Source: JBBRMW01 sp965246845 (GTDB lineage: Bacteria > Chloroflexota > Anaerolineae > Aggregatilineales > UBA2796). Taken from it: 64,000 bases of DNA. Below are positions 1-8,846 of this stretch, one piece after another. How positions within the stretch are numbered: the stretch's first letter is position 1; every line of letters starts with the position of its first letter. The stretch is taken from positions 868,001 through 932,000 of the forward strand of contig CBDFFR010000012.1 in the NCBI GenBank assembly GCA_965246845.1, in the 5' to 3' direction. Made by a program: the position numbers and the translations under genes. The notes below the pieces were generated by a model, which did no database searches, was not told the origin of the DNA, and saw only the letters and a list, made by a program, of their open reading frames with translations.

Positions 1-346
1 CGGTATCCAGCAGTTGCCGGGCGCGGAACGGCTTCTCCAGAAATTTCGCCGCGCCGGATTTGACAGCCTGCTCGCTCAATTCCGGGTTGCGGTCGGCGCT
101 CATCACGACCAGTTTGGATTGCGGGGTGCGCGCGTTGACCACCTCCAGCACATCGAACCCGGTTGCATCGCCCAGATCGTAATCGGTCAGAATCAGATCG
201 AATTTATGATGCGTCAGACGATGCACCGCCTTTTTGACGTTGCGCGCCCCACGCACGCGGTAGCCCGCGTCTTCAAGCAGTTCGCGCACTTCCTCGCGCA
301 AGGTCTTGTTGTCTTCGACGACCAGTATTCGCAGTGAGTCGGCCAT
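1..346 (-). CDS. Response regulator receiver domain protein (3' end outside window)
   Basis: The minus strand read from ATG at 346 gives an unbroken 115-residue frame that runs off the left edge. It is a classic CheY-like receiver: acidic pair E11-D12 after a hydrophobic beta strand (RILVVEDN), phospho-acceptor D55 in LILTDYDLG, switch residue S83 in LVVMSAD, and the invariant lysine K105 in EKPF. In such proteins a sensor kinase phosphorylates the aspartate. Whether an output domain follows cannot be seen, so it may be a stand-alone receiver or a full regulator. Confidence in the domain is high. Confidence 0.9.
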   Translation of the reverse strand, partial: MADSLRILVVEDNKTLREEVRELLEDAGYRVRGARNVKKAVHRLTHHKFDLILTDYDLGDATGFDVLEVVNARTPQSKLVVMSADRNPELSEQAVKSGAAKFLEKPFRARQLLDT

Positions 347-505
347 ACTTTCCCCGGAGCCATCCAGCGGGCATCCCATAAATTGAATAAATGGGACTAT
401 ACTACACAGGCGAATCATTGTGAATTACACGCTCTTAATGTTCGGCTCGCGCACGCAGAAAACGCAGTGCAAAATGTCGGCAGATTGCATGAAAGGAACA
501 ACATT

Positions 506-1495
506 GTGATACGGTGGGGCATCATCAGCACGGCAAAGATCGGACGCGATCAGGTCATCCCGGCGATCCAGCAATCGAACAACGGGCGCGTAGTCGCCGT
601 CAGCAGCCGCGACGACGCGAAAGCGCATGAGTTCGCGGCAGAACTCGGCATTGAGCGCTCGTATGGCAGCTATGGCGACCTGATCGCGGACCCGGAAATC
701 GACGCGATTTACAACCCGCTTCCGAATGACGGCCACGCGCTCTGGTCCATCGCGGCGTTGAAGGCAGGCAAGCACGTCCTTTGCGAAAAGCCGTTCGCGA
801 TGAATGCCGCCGAAACCGTGGAAATGATCGCCGTCGCGAAGGAAGCGGGCAAGCACCTGATGGAAGCCTTCATGTGGCGCTACCACCCGCAGCACGCGCG
901 CGCCAAAGCACTCGTCGATGCCGGGGAGATCGGCGTGCCGATGACGATCCATGCGCAGTTCACCTTCGCGCTGCCCTGGGACAACACGACCAACGTGCGC
1001 CTCACCCCGGAAATGGGCGGCGGCGGCCTGCTCGATGTCGGCGGCTATTGCGTAACCAGCACCCGCTATCACGCACGGCAGGAACCGGACCGCGTGAGCG
1101 GCTTTATGACGCTCGGCAAGAACAGCGGAGTAGATGAAAATTTCGTCGGGATTCTGCACTTCCCGAATGGAATGCTCGCGCACTTCGACTGCGGGATGCG
1201 CGGAACCCCTCGTAATTCGTACACCATCGTCGGGGATAAAGGTACGGTCACGGTACGCGCTGCCTTCCGCCCGGATGAGAACCCCGGTCTGATCGACCTC
1301 GCGCGCGCCGGGCAGCCCGTCGAGACGATCAGCGTCCCCCCCGCCAATCAATATATCCTGATGGTCGAAGATTTTGCCGACGCGGTTCTGAACAACCGCC
1401 CGACGCTCTATTCAGCCGAAGACGGCCTGCAAAACATGAAGCTGCTCGATGCGCTCAAGCAATCGGCAATCGAAGGCCGCGCGGTCGAGGTCTAG
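506..1495 (+). CDS. Gfo/Idh/MocA-family NAD(P)-dependent oxidoreductase
   Basis: A 330-residue protein with an N-terminal Rossmann fold (WGIISTAKIG near residue 4) and the family's EKP signature in HVLCEKPFAM, whose lysine usually binds nucleotide and substrate. The C-terminal half is the alpha/beta substrate domain. The family oxidises or reduces sugars and related polyols. The frame opens at a TTG at 383, but the first 41 codons look non-coding; GTG at 506 with GAAAGGA about 8 nt upstream is the better start and begins right at the Rossmann strand. The next gene starts 3 nt after the stop, so they probably form one operon. Substrate is unknown. Confidence 0.88.
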   Translation: MIRWGIISTAKIGRDQVIPAIQQSNNGRVVAVSSRDDAKAHEFAAELGIERSYGSYGDLIADPEIDAIYNPLPNDGHALWSIAALKAGKHVLCEKPFAMNAAETVEMIAVAKEAGKHLMEAFMWRYHPQHARAKALVDAGEIGVPMTIHAQFTFALPWDNTTNVRLTPEMGGGGLLDVGGYCVTSTRYHARQEPDRVSGFMTLGKNSGVDENFVGILHFPNGMLAHFDCGMRGTPRNSYTIVGDKGTVTVRAAFRPDENPGLIDLARAGQPVETISVPPANQYILMVEDFADAVLNNRPTLYSAEDGLQNMKLLDALKQSAIEGRAVEV

Positions 1496-1498
1496 CGT

Positions 1499-2479
1499 AT
1501 GGTTCAAGCGCTGATCACGGGCGGGACGGGGTTTGTCGGGTCGCACATCGCGCGCCAGCTCATCGCGGCGGGGCATACCGCGCGCGTGCTGCGACGCGTC
1601 AATTCATCGATGCTCGCGCTGGAAGGGGTCGAAGTTGAAAGCGCGATGGGCGATGTGACCGACCGCGACTCGCTGGCGCTCGCGATGCGCGGCTGCGACT
1701 GGGTTTTCCACGTCGCGGCGGTCGCGGATTACTGGCGCGCAGATAAAGCGCGCATGTACCATGTGAACATAGACGGGGCGCGCAACGTCTTCGAGGTGGC
1801 GCTCGCGGCGGGCGTGCGGCGTGTCGTCTTCACGAGCAGCGGCGCGGCGGTCGGCTTGCGGCGCGATGGTGCGCCCGCCGATGAAAGCGTGCAGTTCAAC
1901 CTCGATCCGCGCCGCTTCCCCTACGGCCATACCAAGTTTCTGGCCGAAGCGGAAGCACTGCGCGCCGTGAAACGTGGGCTGGAGGTCGTGATCGTCAACC
2001 CGGCGATCATCATGGGACCGGGCGACGTGAACCAGATTTCCGGCAGTACCGTGATCGAACTGGCGCGCGGACGCATCCCGGCGATCCCGGCAGGTGGCGC
2101 GGATTTTATCGATGTACGGGATGTCGCGGCCATGCACATCGCGGCGGCAGAACGCGGACAAGCCGGGGAGCGCTATATCCTCGGCGCGGCCAATAGCGCG
2201 TGGTCGGACCTGATCCCGCTCGCGGCGCGGACATTGCGCGTGCGTGCGCCGTTCGTCCGGCTGCCAGCGCTCCTGACAGAACCATTCGCGCTGGCTGTCG
2301 ATGCGCTCCGCGCACTGCGCGTGCCGCTTCCATTGGAAGGCAATCAGGTTCGCCTGAGCGCGAAGCCGATTTATTACGATCACGCGAAGGCACACCGCGA
2401 TCTCGTGCCGCCGCAGGTCCCGATCTCGCAGATGATCGCGGATACGTATGCGTGGTACGACGCGCACGGGATGATTTAA
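1499..2479 (+). CDS. NAD-dependent epimerase/dehydratase, dihydroflavonol-reductase-like SDR
   Basis: A 326-residue extended short-chain dehydrogenase. It starts with the glycine motif TGGTGFVG at residues 7-14 and carries the catalytic YxxxK as YGHTK near residues 140-144, preceded by the serine strand FTSSGAA. This sub-group includes dihydroflavonol-4-reductase-like and hopanoid-associated (HpnA-like) enzymes that act on sugars or small ketones. It starts 3 nt after the Gfo/Idh gene, suggesting translation coupling and a shared oxidoreduction route. The exact substrate cannot be told from sequence; HpnA is one possibility, but no hopanoid genes are nearby. Confidence 0.85.
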   Translation: MVQALITGGTGFVGSHIARQLIAAGHTARVLRRVNSSMLALEGVEVESAMGDVTDRDSLALAMRGCDWVFHVAAVADYWRADKARMYHVNIDGARNVFEVALAAGVRRVVFTSSGAAVGLRRDGAPADESVQFNLDPRRFPYGHTKFLAEAEALRAVKRGLEVVIVNPAIIMGPGDVNQISGSTVIELARGRIPAIPAGGADFIDVRDVAAMHIAAAERGQAGERYILGAANSAWSDLIPLAARTLRVRAPFVRLPALLTEPFALAVDALRALRVPLPLEGNQVRLSAKPIYYDHAKAHRDLVPPQVPISQMIADTYAWYDAHGMI

Positions 2480-2573
2480 GCCAGGCTCATCGAATGGCAC
2501 GATGATCTCATAACGTCGGTACAGCCATCACAAAAACGTCAAGCGCCATTCGTTAAAACACGTCGAATTTGGA

Positions 2574-3242
2574 TTAGGGCATAAATAGTTTCCAATGGCC
2601 TTCGGAGATCACTTCGACGGCTCCATCAACCACTTTGATGGCGGTCTGATCGTCAATTGCGTAGGCCGGACCCGCGATACCAGCCGCCCATCTTTCTGCA
2701 TCGGCCATCGAGTTTTCTGGCAGAAGCTCGTGATCCAGATGCGGAAAGATCGAGAAATCCACGATGCCCAGCGTGCTGTCGTTGCTGGTGGGCGGCTTCC
2801 ACCCGACAAAATCTTCCCCGATACGGGGAGCCATCACCATGCTCCCTGCGCTCAACCCCACCCAGACCGTCTCGTGCAGCGACGGCAGGAGACCCGCCAA
2901 CCCGGACTGCCGCATCCAGTGGCACAGGTACAGGGCGTCGCCGCCATTCACCAACAAAACGTCGGTCTCCCGGACCCAGGTGATCCAGCGTTCCTGGTCG
3001 ATGCTGGGCAGCGCGGTGAGTTCCAGCACTCCCAGAGACTTCCAGCCCAGCTCGCACATGGGCGTGGAGGACTGACCGCTGATGAAACGCCACGCGCCAC
3101 CAGGACTGCCCTGGGGGTGTCCATATCCCGCGGTAGGGATGCACAGGGCGTTGGACTCGGCAATCGGTTTGCCGAGGAGGTCAACCAGCGCATTGTGGAT
3201 ACTGGGATTTTTGATGCCAGCGGACGTGAGCAGATATTTCAT
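2574..3242 (-). CDS. Peptidase S51 (dipeptidase E-like) family protein
   Basis: A 222-residue protein with the peptidase E fold, a class I glutamine-amidotransferase-like sandwich with a serine nucleophile. The nucleophile elbow GLSAGSM puts Ser at about 131, and a histidine-bearing segment (FPHLDHE) follows near 170 as in the family. Members cleave Asp-X dipeptides in the cytoplasm or act as cyanophycinase-type enzymes. ATG at 3242 has AAAGGA about 8 nt upstream. It is convergent with the epimerase gene and lies downstream of the NmrA-like gene behind an inverted repeat. Family is confident, substrate is not. Confidence 0.85.
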   Translation of the reverse strand: MKYLLTSAGIKNPSIHNALVDLLGKPIAESNALCIPTAGYGHPQGSPGGAWRFISGQSSTPMCELGWKSLGVLELTALPSIDQERWITWVRETDVLLVNGGDALYLCHWMRQSGLAGLLPSLHETVWVGLSAGSMVMAPRIGEDFVGWKPPTSNDSTLGIVDFSIFPHLDHELLPENSMADAERWAAGIAGPAYAIDDQTAIKVVDGAVEVISEGHWKLFMP

Positions 3243-3265
3243 GATGGTTTCCTTTCCAATCCGTG

Positions 3266-3312
3266 AAGAGCCGAACGTCTTTTCATGACCAAGAGGGTTT
3301 CCCTCGGCTCTT
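3266..3312 (-). terminator. Nested inverted repeat between the NmrA-like and S51 genes
   Basis: AAGAGCCGA at 3266-3274 pairs exactly with TCGGCTCTT at 3304-3312. A second small stem, GAGGG-ttt-CCCTC, sits at 3293-3305, so two alternative hairpins can form. The position fits a transcription stop after the minus-strand NmrA-like gene, but there is no strong T tract, so a terminator is only a suggestion. Confidence 0.35.
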
Positions 3313-3329
3313 GATTAAAGGCAGCCGTG

Positions 3330-4097
3330 CTAAGGCAACCACCCAAAGGGCGCTTCGTCCAGCGCGTCGTCGCTATCGGGATGCGCGGTGCGCGGCGGTT
3401 CATGCAGAGGCCGGATCGGGGCGCGCCCCAACTGCCGGATTTTGGCGGGCGCGATCAGTCGATATTGCAATGGTTCGGCGGTCAGCGCCAGCCGCGCGAT
3501 TGCCCGCGCCGCGACATCCGCAGCGATAGGCGTCATGTGTCCAAAAAAGAACGAGAACGGCGGGATGAAACGCAGCAGCGAAAGCGCCGCATACGACGGA
3601 TTGCGGCGCGTGCCGGGGACGTAGAGCGGCGGCGCACGCAGGATCGTCCACGCGAGTCCAGTGGTTTGCAGATATTGCTCTGCGTCGCGCTTGTTGTCGA
3701 TGTACCCGGCCTGCACCCCGGGCAACCCGGAAGCCGCACTCAGCAGCACGAAATGCGCCACGCCGTCGCTAACGGCCATCTGCATCACGTTCCGCGCCGA
3801 GTCGTAATTCAGGGTGCGGAAGGTCACACCGCGTTTCGGGTCGGGGCGCGTGCCGCCCATCAGGTGGATCACGGTCTGGTGGCCGTGCGCGCGCCCTTTC
3901 AGGCTGGCCGGGTTCCACGCATCGCCGCGCACGAGATTCACGCGGTAGCGCAGCGGTCCGAGCTTGTCCTCTGTATTCGGGCGGATCAGCGCGGTCACTT
4001 CCAGCCCCTGATCGAGCAGCGAACGGACCACGCGCACGCCGAGGAACCCGGTCGGACCCGTGACGAAGACGCGCACGTTCGCTATCCCAAATCCCAA
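3330..4097 (-). CDS. NAD(P)-binding SDR-like protein (NmrA/NDUFA9-like)
   Basis: A 255-residue atypical short-chain dehydrogenase. The N-terminal glycine motif reads VTGPTGFLG (about residues 12-20) and is followed by the alternating strand/helix pattern of a Rossmann fold; an HFVLLSAAS segment marks the SDR central strand. The usual active-site tyrosine/lysine pair is not clear, as in NmrA or complex-I NDUFA9-like members, which bind NAD(P)H as sensors or chaperones. ATG at 4097 overlaps the end of surE by 16 nt; a GTG at 4076 would start right before the Rossmann strand and is an alternative. Probably co-transcribed with surE. Function unknown. Confidence 0.78.
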   Translation of the reverse strand: MGFGIANVRVFVTGPTGFLGVRVVRSLLDQGLEVTALIRPNTEDKLGPLRYRVNLVRGDAWNPASLKGRAHGHQTVIHLMGGTRPDPKRGVTFRTLNYDSARNVMQMAVSDGVAHFVLLSAASGLPGVQAGYIDNKRDAEQYLQTTGLAWTILRAPPLYVPGTRRNPSYAALSLLRFIPPFSFFFGHMTPIAADVAARAIARLALTAEPLQYRLIAPAKIRQLGRAPIRPLHEPPRTAHPDSDDALDEAPFGWLP

Positions 4098-4843
4098 TTC
4101 TGCAAAGTCGAGAGCAGCGCGTAGGAGGTCATGTCGAGCTGAATCGGCGTGACCGCGACATAGCCATCCGCGACCGCCTTGATGTCCGTCCCGATCTCAT
4201 CCATTTTGCCGCCCGGCTCTGCGCCCGCGATCCAGTGGTAGGGACGCCCGGACGGGTCGATGCGCGTCACCAGTTGGTCATAATAGATGCGGCTTCCGAT
4301 GCGCGCGATCTGATAGCCCTTGATTTCCGGGGTCGGCAGCGCAGGGATATTCACGCTCAGGATCGTCAACGGCGGGAGCGGATTGGCGATCAATTTCTCG
4401 ACGACCTTCTGCGCGACCAGCGCGGCAGGTTCGTAATCCACGCCATCGAACGCACGCGCATTCAACGAGAACGCCGCCGCAGGTTTGCCGAAGATGGCCG
4501 CCTCGAATGCCGCCGCAATGGTCCCGCTATAGGTCACATCTTGGCCGAGGTTCGGTCCGCGATTGATCCCGCTGACGACCAGATCGACGGGTTCCACGAA
4601 GCCGAGCAGCGCCAATGCCACGCAATCGGCGGGCGCACCATCGGTCGAATAGGCCGTCAGGCGCTCATCGAGTTTGACGGCGTTCGCGCGCAACGGCTTG
4701 TACAGCGTCTTGCGGTGGCCGTTGGCGCTCTGGTTTTCTTCGGGCGCGATCACGCTCACCTTGCCGAAGCGCGTCATCGCCCGCGCCAGCGCGAGCAGCC
4801 CCGGCGCGAGGATACCATCGTCGTTGGAGACCAGAATGTGCAT
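4082..4843 (-). CDS. surE: 5'/3'-nucleotidase SurE
   Basis: A 253-residue protein of normal SurE length. The N-terminal strand ends in SNDDG, placing the metal-binding aspartates at D8 and D9; the serine ligand is in ENQSANG and the asparagine in SGINRGPNLG. SurE removes phosphate from 5' and 3' nucleoside monophosphates and is a cytosolic survival protein in stress and stationary phase. It sits 1 nt from the end of the upstream small helical gene and overlaps the downstream NmrA-like gene, so three genes likely share one transcript. Assignment is very secure. Confidence 0.95.
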   Translation of the reverse strand: MHILVSNDDGILAPGLLALARAMTRFGKVSVIAPEENQSANGHRKTLYKPLRANAVKLDERLTAYSTDGAPADCVALALLGFVEPVDLVVSGINRGPNLGQDVTYSGTIAAAFEAAIFGKPAAAFSLNARAFDGVDYEPAALVAQKVVEKLIANPLPPLTILSVNIPALPTPEIKGYQIARIGSRIYYDQLVTRIDPSGRPYHWIAGAEPGGKMDEIGTDIKAVADGYVAVTPIQLDMTSYALLSTLQNWDLG

Positions 4844-5311
4844 TTAGGATGCAAAGCTCTTGAGTTCTTCCAGCCGTTCCGCGTTTTCCTGCGCGAACTT
4901 CTGGAAGGCGCGGATCGCTTCGGTGACGTTTAGCTTGAGGCTCGACTCCGCGTAGAAGTTCTCCGCGATAGCCTCCAGCCGGATCGCTTCGGCGAGCATC
5001 GCGGCGCGGTCGGCGGCCTGCTCATCCGGCTGAATAGTGTAATCCTCGATATTCAGGCCGCTAATCGGCTCCAGAATCATTTCGGTCACGTAATCCTTGC
5101 GCACCGCCTCGATGCGCGTCTTGCGCTTCGCGTAGCGCTTCGCATAATCCCCGAATGCTTCATCCTGATCCGCGAATTTCTGATAGAACCGGGTGAGGCT
5201 GTCTTCGATTGCAATGGCGTGCGCCATGATTGTCCCGTAGCTGTTGAGCGCCAAAGTGAACTCCTGCTGTGCGCCGCATTCAAAGTCTGTCGGCGCGGGA
5301 TATATCGGCAT
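4844..5311 (-). CDS. Small ferritin-like helical protein, function unknown
   Basis: Reading from ATG at 5311 gives 155 residues, almost all predicted helix, with glutamates and aspartates spaced along two long helices (IAIEDSLTRFYQKF and IRLEAIAENFYAESS). This recalls a rubrerythrin/ferritin-like four-helix bundle, but I cannot point to a full set of di-iron ligands. The frame extends to a GTG at 5368, yet those 19 extra codons look non-coding and neither start has a clear ribosome site. It is directly followed by surE. No function is claimed. Confidence 0.65.
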   Translation of the reverse strand: MPIYPAPTDFECGAQQEFTLALNSYGTIMAHAIAIEDSLTRFYQKFADQDEAFGDYAKRYAKRKTRIEAVRKDYVTEMILEPISGLNIEDYTIQPDEQAADRAAMLAEAIRLEAIAENFYAESSLKLNVTEAIRAFQKFAQENAERLEELKSFAS

Positions 5312-5480
5312 ATCATAGCGGATATGTAACGAATCGCCACCGTCAGCAACTGTGTGTCGAGTGTTCACGTCCGCTTAACGCAAACACAGCACGCGCTTTA
5401 CCTCGACCTAAAACAATCGCTCTATCGTCTGCGAGGTTTGCCACCCGGCAGCCCTATGACGGACTATGGGAGAGATGGTT

Positions 5481-6896
5481 ATGAAGAAGCGCGGTTTTCT
5501 CGTTTCATTGTTGTTTACGGCCTGCGCGCTTGCGCTGTCGTTGAGCGTCGTCACCCCTGCCTTCACGCAGGCCACCAGCACCCCGATCCCCACGCTTACG
5601 GCGGTCCCGCCGCTGCCCAAACCGGCGGGCGCGGTCGAAGTCTCGTTCTGGTACGGTCTCGGCGGCTTGAACGGGAACGTCGTTCAGGCGACGGTCAACA
5701 AGTACAATACCAGCCAGAGCAAGTATTACATCAATGCCGTGTTCCAATCCAGCTACGAAGACACGATCAACAAGATCAATGCCAGCCTTTCGACGGGCGA
5801 CCTGCCGAACCTCGTGCAGGTTTATGAAGGCGGCACGCAGCGCATGATCGATACCAAGCGCATTATCCCGATGCAGGAGCTGATCGAGCGCGACAAGCTG
5901 CAATCGATTGTCGATGACCTGGAACCCGTCGTCCGCGCGAGCTACACCATCGGCGGCAAGCTGTATTCAATGCCCTTCAACACCTCGACGGCGGTGTGGT
6001 ACATCGACCGCAAGGCATTCAAGGAAGCCGGGCTGAACCCGGACAAGAAGCTGTGGACCTATGACGAAATGCTGGACGTGGCACGCAAGCTGGTCAAGAA
6101 GGACGCGAGCGGCAAGGTCACGCGCTACGGTATGGCGGTCTCTTCCGATACGTGGATCATCGAGCAGTGCTTCGCGCTGCACAACATCCCCTATGGCGAG
6201 CCGAATAATGGCCGCACCGCGCGCATGACGAAGTACATCTTCAACACGGATCACGGCGCAAAGTGCCTCGAATTCTACAAGAAGATGATCGATGATGGCA
6301 CAGCGATTTACTACGGTGCGAACAGCGCCAGCGGAGCCGCCGCGAGCGATTACACGAGCGGCAAGGCAGCAATGACGACGGCCAGCATCGGCGGCCTGCG
6401 CACCTATATCGCGACCGTTGAACGCCTGGGCAACCCGATTGATCTGGACATCGTGCAGATGCCGCGCTTCGCGGATGCGCAGGGTGTGAGCGCCATCGGT
6501 GGCGCTTCGCTGTGGATCACCAACGCGGGCGCGAAGGAACAGCAGGAAGGCGCGTGGGATTTCATCAAGTTCGCGGCGCGTCCCGATACACAAGCGTTCT
6601 GGGCGTCGAACACGGGCTACTTCCCGGTTGTCGGCAAAGCCTATGACCAGCCGGAAATGAAAGCCGCGCTCCAGAAGTATCCGCAGTTCCAGACGGCGGT
6701 GGATCAGCTCCGCGCGCACCCGACGCTGCCGAACAACCAGTTCAACGTATCGGGCGTGTTCGTCTCGATGCGGTCCGATGTGGTCAAGGCAATGGATGAC
6801 TACTTCGGTGGGAAGAAATCGGTCAAGGATGCGCTCGACGCTGCCGCCGCCGCCGCCAACGAGAAGCTCGAAGACTACAACGCGAGCATCAAGTAG
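5481..6896 (+). CDS. ugpB: ABC transporter solute-binding protein, UgpB-like
   Basis: A 471-residue exported protein. ATG at 5481 follows GGAGAG at 5469-5474 and opens a signal peptide (MKKRG, hydrophobic stretch, cleavage near FTQA). The mature part is a family 1 extracellular binding protein. Two stretches match what I know of E. coli UgpB: LVQVYEGGT (UgpB has LQVYEVGT) and PFNTSTAVWY (UgpB PFNSSTPVLY). UgpB binds sn-glycerol-3-phosphate or glycerophosphodiesters. A hydrolase gene and two permeases follow. No ATPase gene is present. The substrate is an inference; a sugar cannot be excluded. Confidence 0.8.
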   Translation: MKKRGFLVSLLFTACALALSLSVVTPAFTQATSTPIPTLTAVPPLPKPAGAVEVSFWYGLGGLNGNVVQATVNKYNTSQSKYYINAVFQSSYEDTINKINASLSTGDLPNLVQVYEGGTQRMIDTKRIIPMQELIERDKLQSIVDDLEPVVRASYTIGGKLYSMPFNTSTAVWYIDRKAFKEAGLNPDKKLWTYDEMLDVARKLVKKDASGKVTRYGMAVSSDTWIIEQCFALHNIPYGEPNNGRTARMTKYIFNTDHGAKCLEFYKKMIDDGTAIYYGANSASGAAASDYTSGKAAMTTASIGGLRTYIATVERLGNPIDLDIVQMPRFADAQGVSAIGGASLWITNAGAKEQQEGAWDFIKFAARPDTQAFWASNTGYFPVVGKAYDQPEMKAALQKYPQFQTAVDQLRAHPTLPNNQFNVSGVFVSMRSDVVKAMDDYFGGKKSVKDALDAAAAAANEKLEDYNASIK

Positions 6897-6918
6897 CCTG
6901 ACGCGCCGTTCGGTGCAG

Positions 6919-6970
6919 GGGTCGCGGCTTGCCCGACCCATTGGATGGGCAGACACATCGATCTGACCCT
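6919..6970. repeat. Degenerate pair of BIME-like intergenic hairpins
   Basis: GGGTCG at 6919-6924 pairs with CGACCC at 6934-6939, and a weaker stem (CAGA/TCTG) follows at about 6950-6966 inside GGGCAGACACATCGATCTGACCC. It looks like a decayed form of the GGGCGGAC/GTCCGCCC hairpins seen at 7021, 11641, 14652 and 36952. It lies just after the UgpB-like gene. Confidence 0.4.
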
Positions 6971-7020
6971 ATGGTTTGCCTAATTGCATAAAGGTGAACC
7001 AGAGTATCTGTATTGTGTAG

Positions 7021-7042
7021 GGGCGGACCTGCGTGTCCGCCC
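7021..7042. repeat. Intergenic GGGCGGAC/GTCCGCCC hairpin (dispersed family)
   Basis: Perfect 8-bp stem, GGGCGGAC (7021-7028) and GTCCGCCC (7035-7042), 6-nt loop, preceded by TGTAG. The same design recurs at 11641, 14652 and 36952, always between genes. Here it separates the binding-protein gene from the hydrolase gene and could protect or attenuate the transcript. Confidence 0.7.
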
Positions 7043-7086
7043 ACAAACCGTATCATCTTCCATCACACGAAAAGCGATAAACCCCA

Positions 7087-7842
7087 ATGGCCTCACTCCC
7101 GATTCGTTTCACCGTTTGCACCTACAATATCTGGACCAACACACGCTGGCCGGAACGCCGCGCTGCCCTGCAAGGCTTCGCCGCGAGCCACCTGCCCGAT
7201 CTGCTGTGCCTGCAAGAAGTGATCCCCGACAGCCGCGCCGCGCTCGATGAAGTGCTGCTGCCAACGCACCAGCGCGTCGATGACGCTTTTGGCGGCTGGT
7301 CGAACGAAGGCAATATCTACTGGAATACGGCGCTGTTCGAGCTGGCCGCCTTTGGTGCGGAGCAGATCGGCATCCTCGAAACGCTGCGCCGTCTGTTCTG
7401 GGTGCGGCTGAACCTGCGCGACGATAGCGGGCGCACGCTGCTCGTTTCAACCGCGCACTATACCTACAGCGGCCACCCGGAAGCGATAGCATCCGAGAAG
7501 AACGTGCGAATGCCACAGGCGCGCGAAACTGTTGCCGCGCTCGCCCGCGTCGCGCAGGCCGATGAGCCGACGCTCTTCATGGGCGACCTGAACGATACCA
7601 ACCAGCCGATCCACATCCTGCGCGATGGCGGCTTGCAGGATTGTTTCACGGCATTGGGACGCTACGCACCACATACGTGGCCTGCCATGCCGACCTCGAA
7701 AGGTCCGCAGCAGACCATCGACTGGATGCTGCACCGGGGTCCGATCCAGCCGATGACGGCGGAAGTCGTCGATTATTACCTGGATGACCTCGCGCCTTCC
7801 GATCACAAGCCCGTGCTGGCGACTTACCAGTTCAAGCCTTAA
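7087..7842 (+). CDS. Endonuclease/exonuclease/phosphatase-family hydrolase
   Basis: A 251-residue protein of the metal-dependent EEP fold shared by exonuclease III, sphingomyelinases and inositol phosphatases. The catalytic set is visible: asparagine in TYNIW, glutamate in LCLQEV, aspartate/asparagine in MGDLNDT, and the terminal histidine in SDHKP. No signal peptide is seen, so it should be cytosolic. It sits between the UgpB-like binding protein and the two permeases, which suggests it acts on the imported compound, for example opening a glycerophosphodiester; that is inference. No good ribosome site precedes ATG 7087. Confidence 0.85.
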   Translation: MASLPIRFTVCTYNIWTNTRWPERRAALQGFAASHLPDLLCLQEVIPDSRAALDEVLLPTHQRVDDAFGGWSNEGNIYWNTALFELAAFGAEQIGILETLRRLFWVRLNLRDDSGRTLLVSTAHYTYSGHPEAIASEKNVRMPQARETVAALARVAQADEPTLFMGDLNDTNQPIHILRDGGLQDCFTALGRYAPHTWPAMPTSKGPQQTIDWMLHRGPIQPMTAEVVDYYLDDLAPSDHKPVLATYQFKP

Positions 7843-7864
7843 TAGTGGTTCGCGAGGCGCAACC

Positions 7865-8839
7865 ATGATTGAACCCCGCGCGGGTGACTCCCAAATAGCG
7901 GCGCTGCCCGCGAGGGGCGTTCGGCAGATCGCTACCCGACGCCTGCGGGCAATGCGCGCCTCGCGTTACGGCGATCTGGGCGTGGCGCTGCTCTACTGCG
8001 CGCCCGCGCTGGTCGTGTTCGCGCTGTTCACCTATCGCCCGTTCATTCATGCGATCCTGCTGAGTCTGTTCCGCACCAACCCGCAGGGCGAACCCGTCAC
8101 GTGGTACGGGCTGGGACACTTCCTGCGCGTACTGGGGCTGGATGGCAGCGGGCGCACCGAATATCTGAGCAGCATCGCGACCAGTTTCCTTTTCGCGCTG
8201 CTGGTCGTCCCGGCGGGGCTGGTGACGAGCCTCGCGCTGGGGCTGCTGGCGCTCTCGAAGGTGCGCTTCATCGGGGTATTCAGGACGATCTTCACAATTA
8301 GCATCGCGATCTCGCTGGCGAGCGCGGGGACGATCTGGTCGCTGATCTTCAACCCCTCGACCGGGACGCTAACGTGGCTGGTGAACCTGCTGCAATTGAA
8401 ACCCGCAAGCCTGCTTGAGAACGACGCGACCTCGCTGATTGCCGTCGCGGTGATGACGATCTGGTCCGGGCTGGGCTTCAACTTCATCGTCACGCTGGCC
8501 GGGCTGCAAGCGATCCCGAAGGAACTATACGAAAGCGCCTCGCTCGATGGCGCAGGCTTCCGGCATAAATTGCGTTTCATTACGCTGCCGCTGCTCTCGC
8601 CGACGCTGCTGTTCCTGTTCATCATCAACACGATTGGCAGCTTGCAGGCGTTCACTCAGTTTCACCTGCTCGTCCCGAACCGCCAGCCGAATGTCTTCAC
8701 ATATCTCACGTACCGCACATTCTGGTACGACAATAACTACGGGCGCGCGTCCGCGATGTCGCTCATCCTCTTCGCAATTTTGCTGGTGCTGACCGCGTTC
8801 CAGTATCGGCTGCTCAACCGCCGCGTGAATTATGCGTGA
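7865..8839 (+). CDS. ugpA: ABC transporter permease, UgpA/MalF-like
   Basis: A 324-residue inner-membrane protein with six likely transmembrane segments and the EAA loop that contacts the ATPase (YESASLDGAGFRHKLRFITL region, about residues 220-240). The open frame extends upstream to 7784 inside the hydrolase gene, but ATG 7865, 22 nt after the hydrolase stop, is the natural start. A basic cytoplasmic N-terminus of about 40 residues precedes the first membrane helix. With the next gene it forms the channel heterodimer for the UgpB-like binding protein. The gene name rests on that context. Confidence 0.85.
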   Translation: MIEPRAGDSQIAALPARGVRQIATRRLRAMRASRYGDLGVALLYCAPALVVFALFTYRPFIHAILLSLFRTNPQGEPVTWYGLGHFLRVLGLDGSGRTEYLSSIATSFLFALLVVPAGLVTSLALGLLALSKVRFIGVFRTIFTISIAISLASAGTIWSLIFNPSTGTLTWLVNLLQLKPASLLENDATSLIAVAVMTIWSGLGFNFIVTLAGLQAIPKELYESASLDGAGFRHKLRFITLPLLSPTLLFLFIINTIGSLQAFTQFHLLVPNRQPNVFTYLTYRTFWYDNNYGRASAMSLILFAILLVLTAFQYRLLNRRVNYA

Positions 8840-8846
8840 GGACACG

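Noticed and set aside
425..1351. 308-codon minus-strand frame opposite the Gfo/Idh gene
   Set aside because: Antisense shadow produced by GC-rich codon use; Arg/Ala-rich with no domain, while the plus-strand protein is clear.
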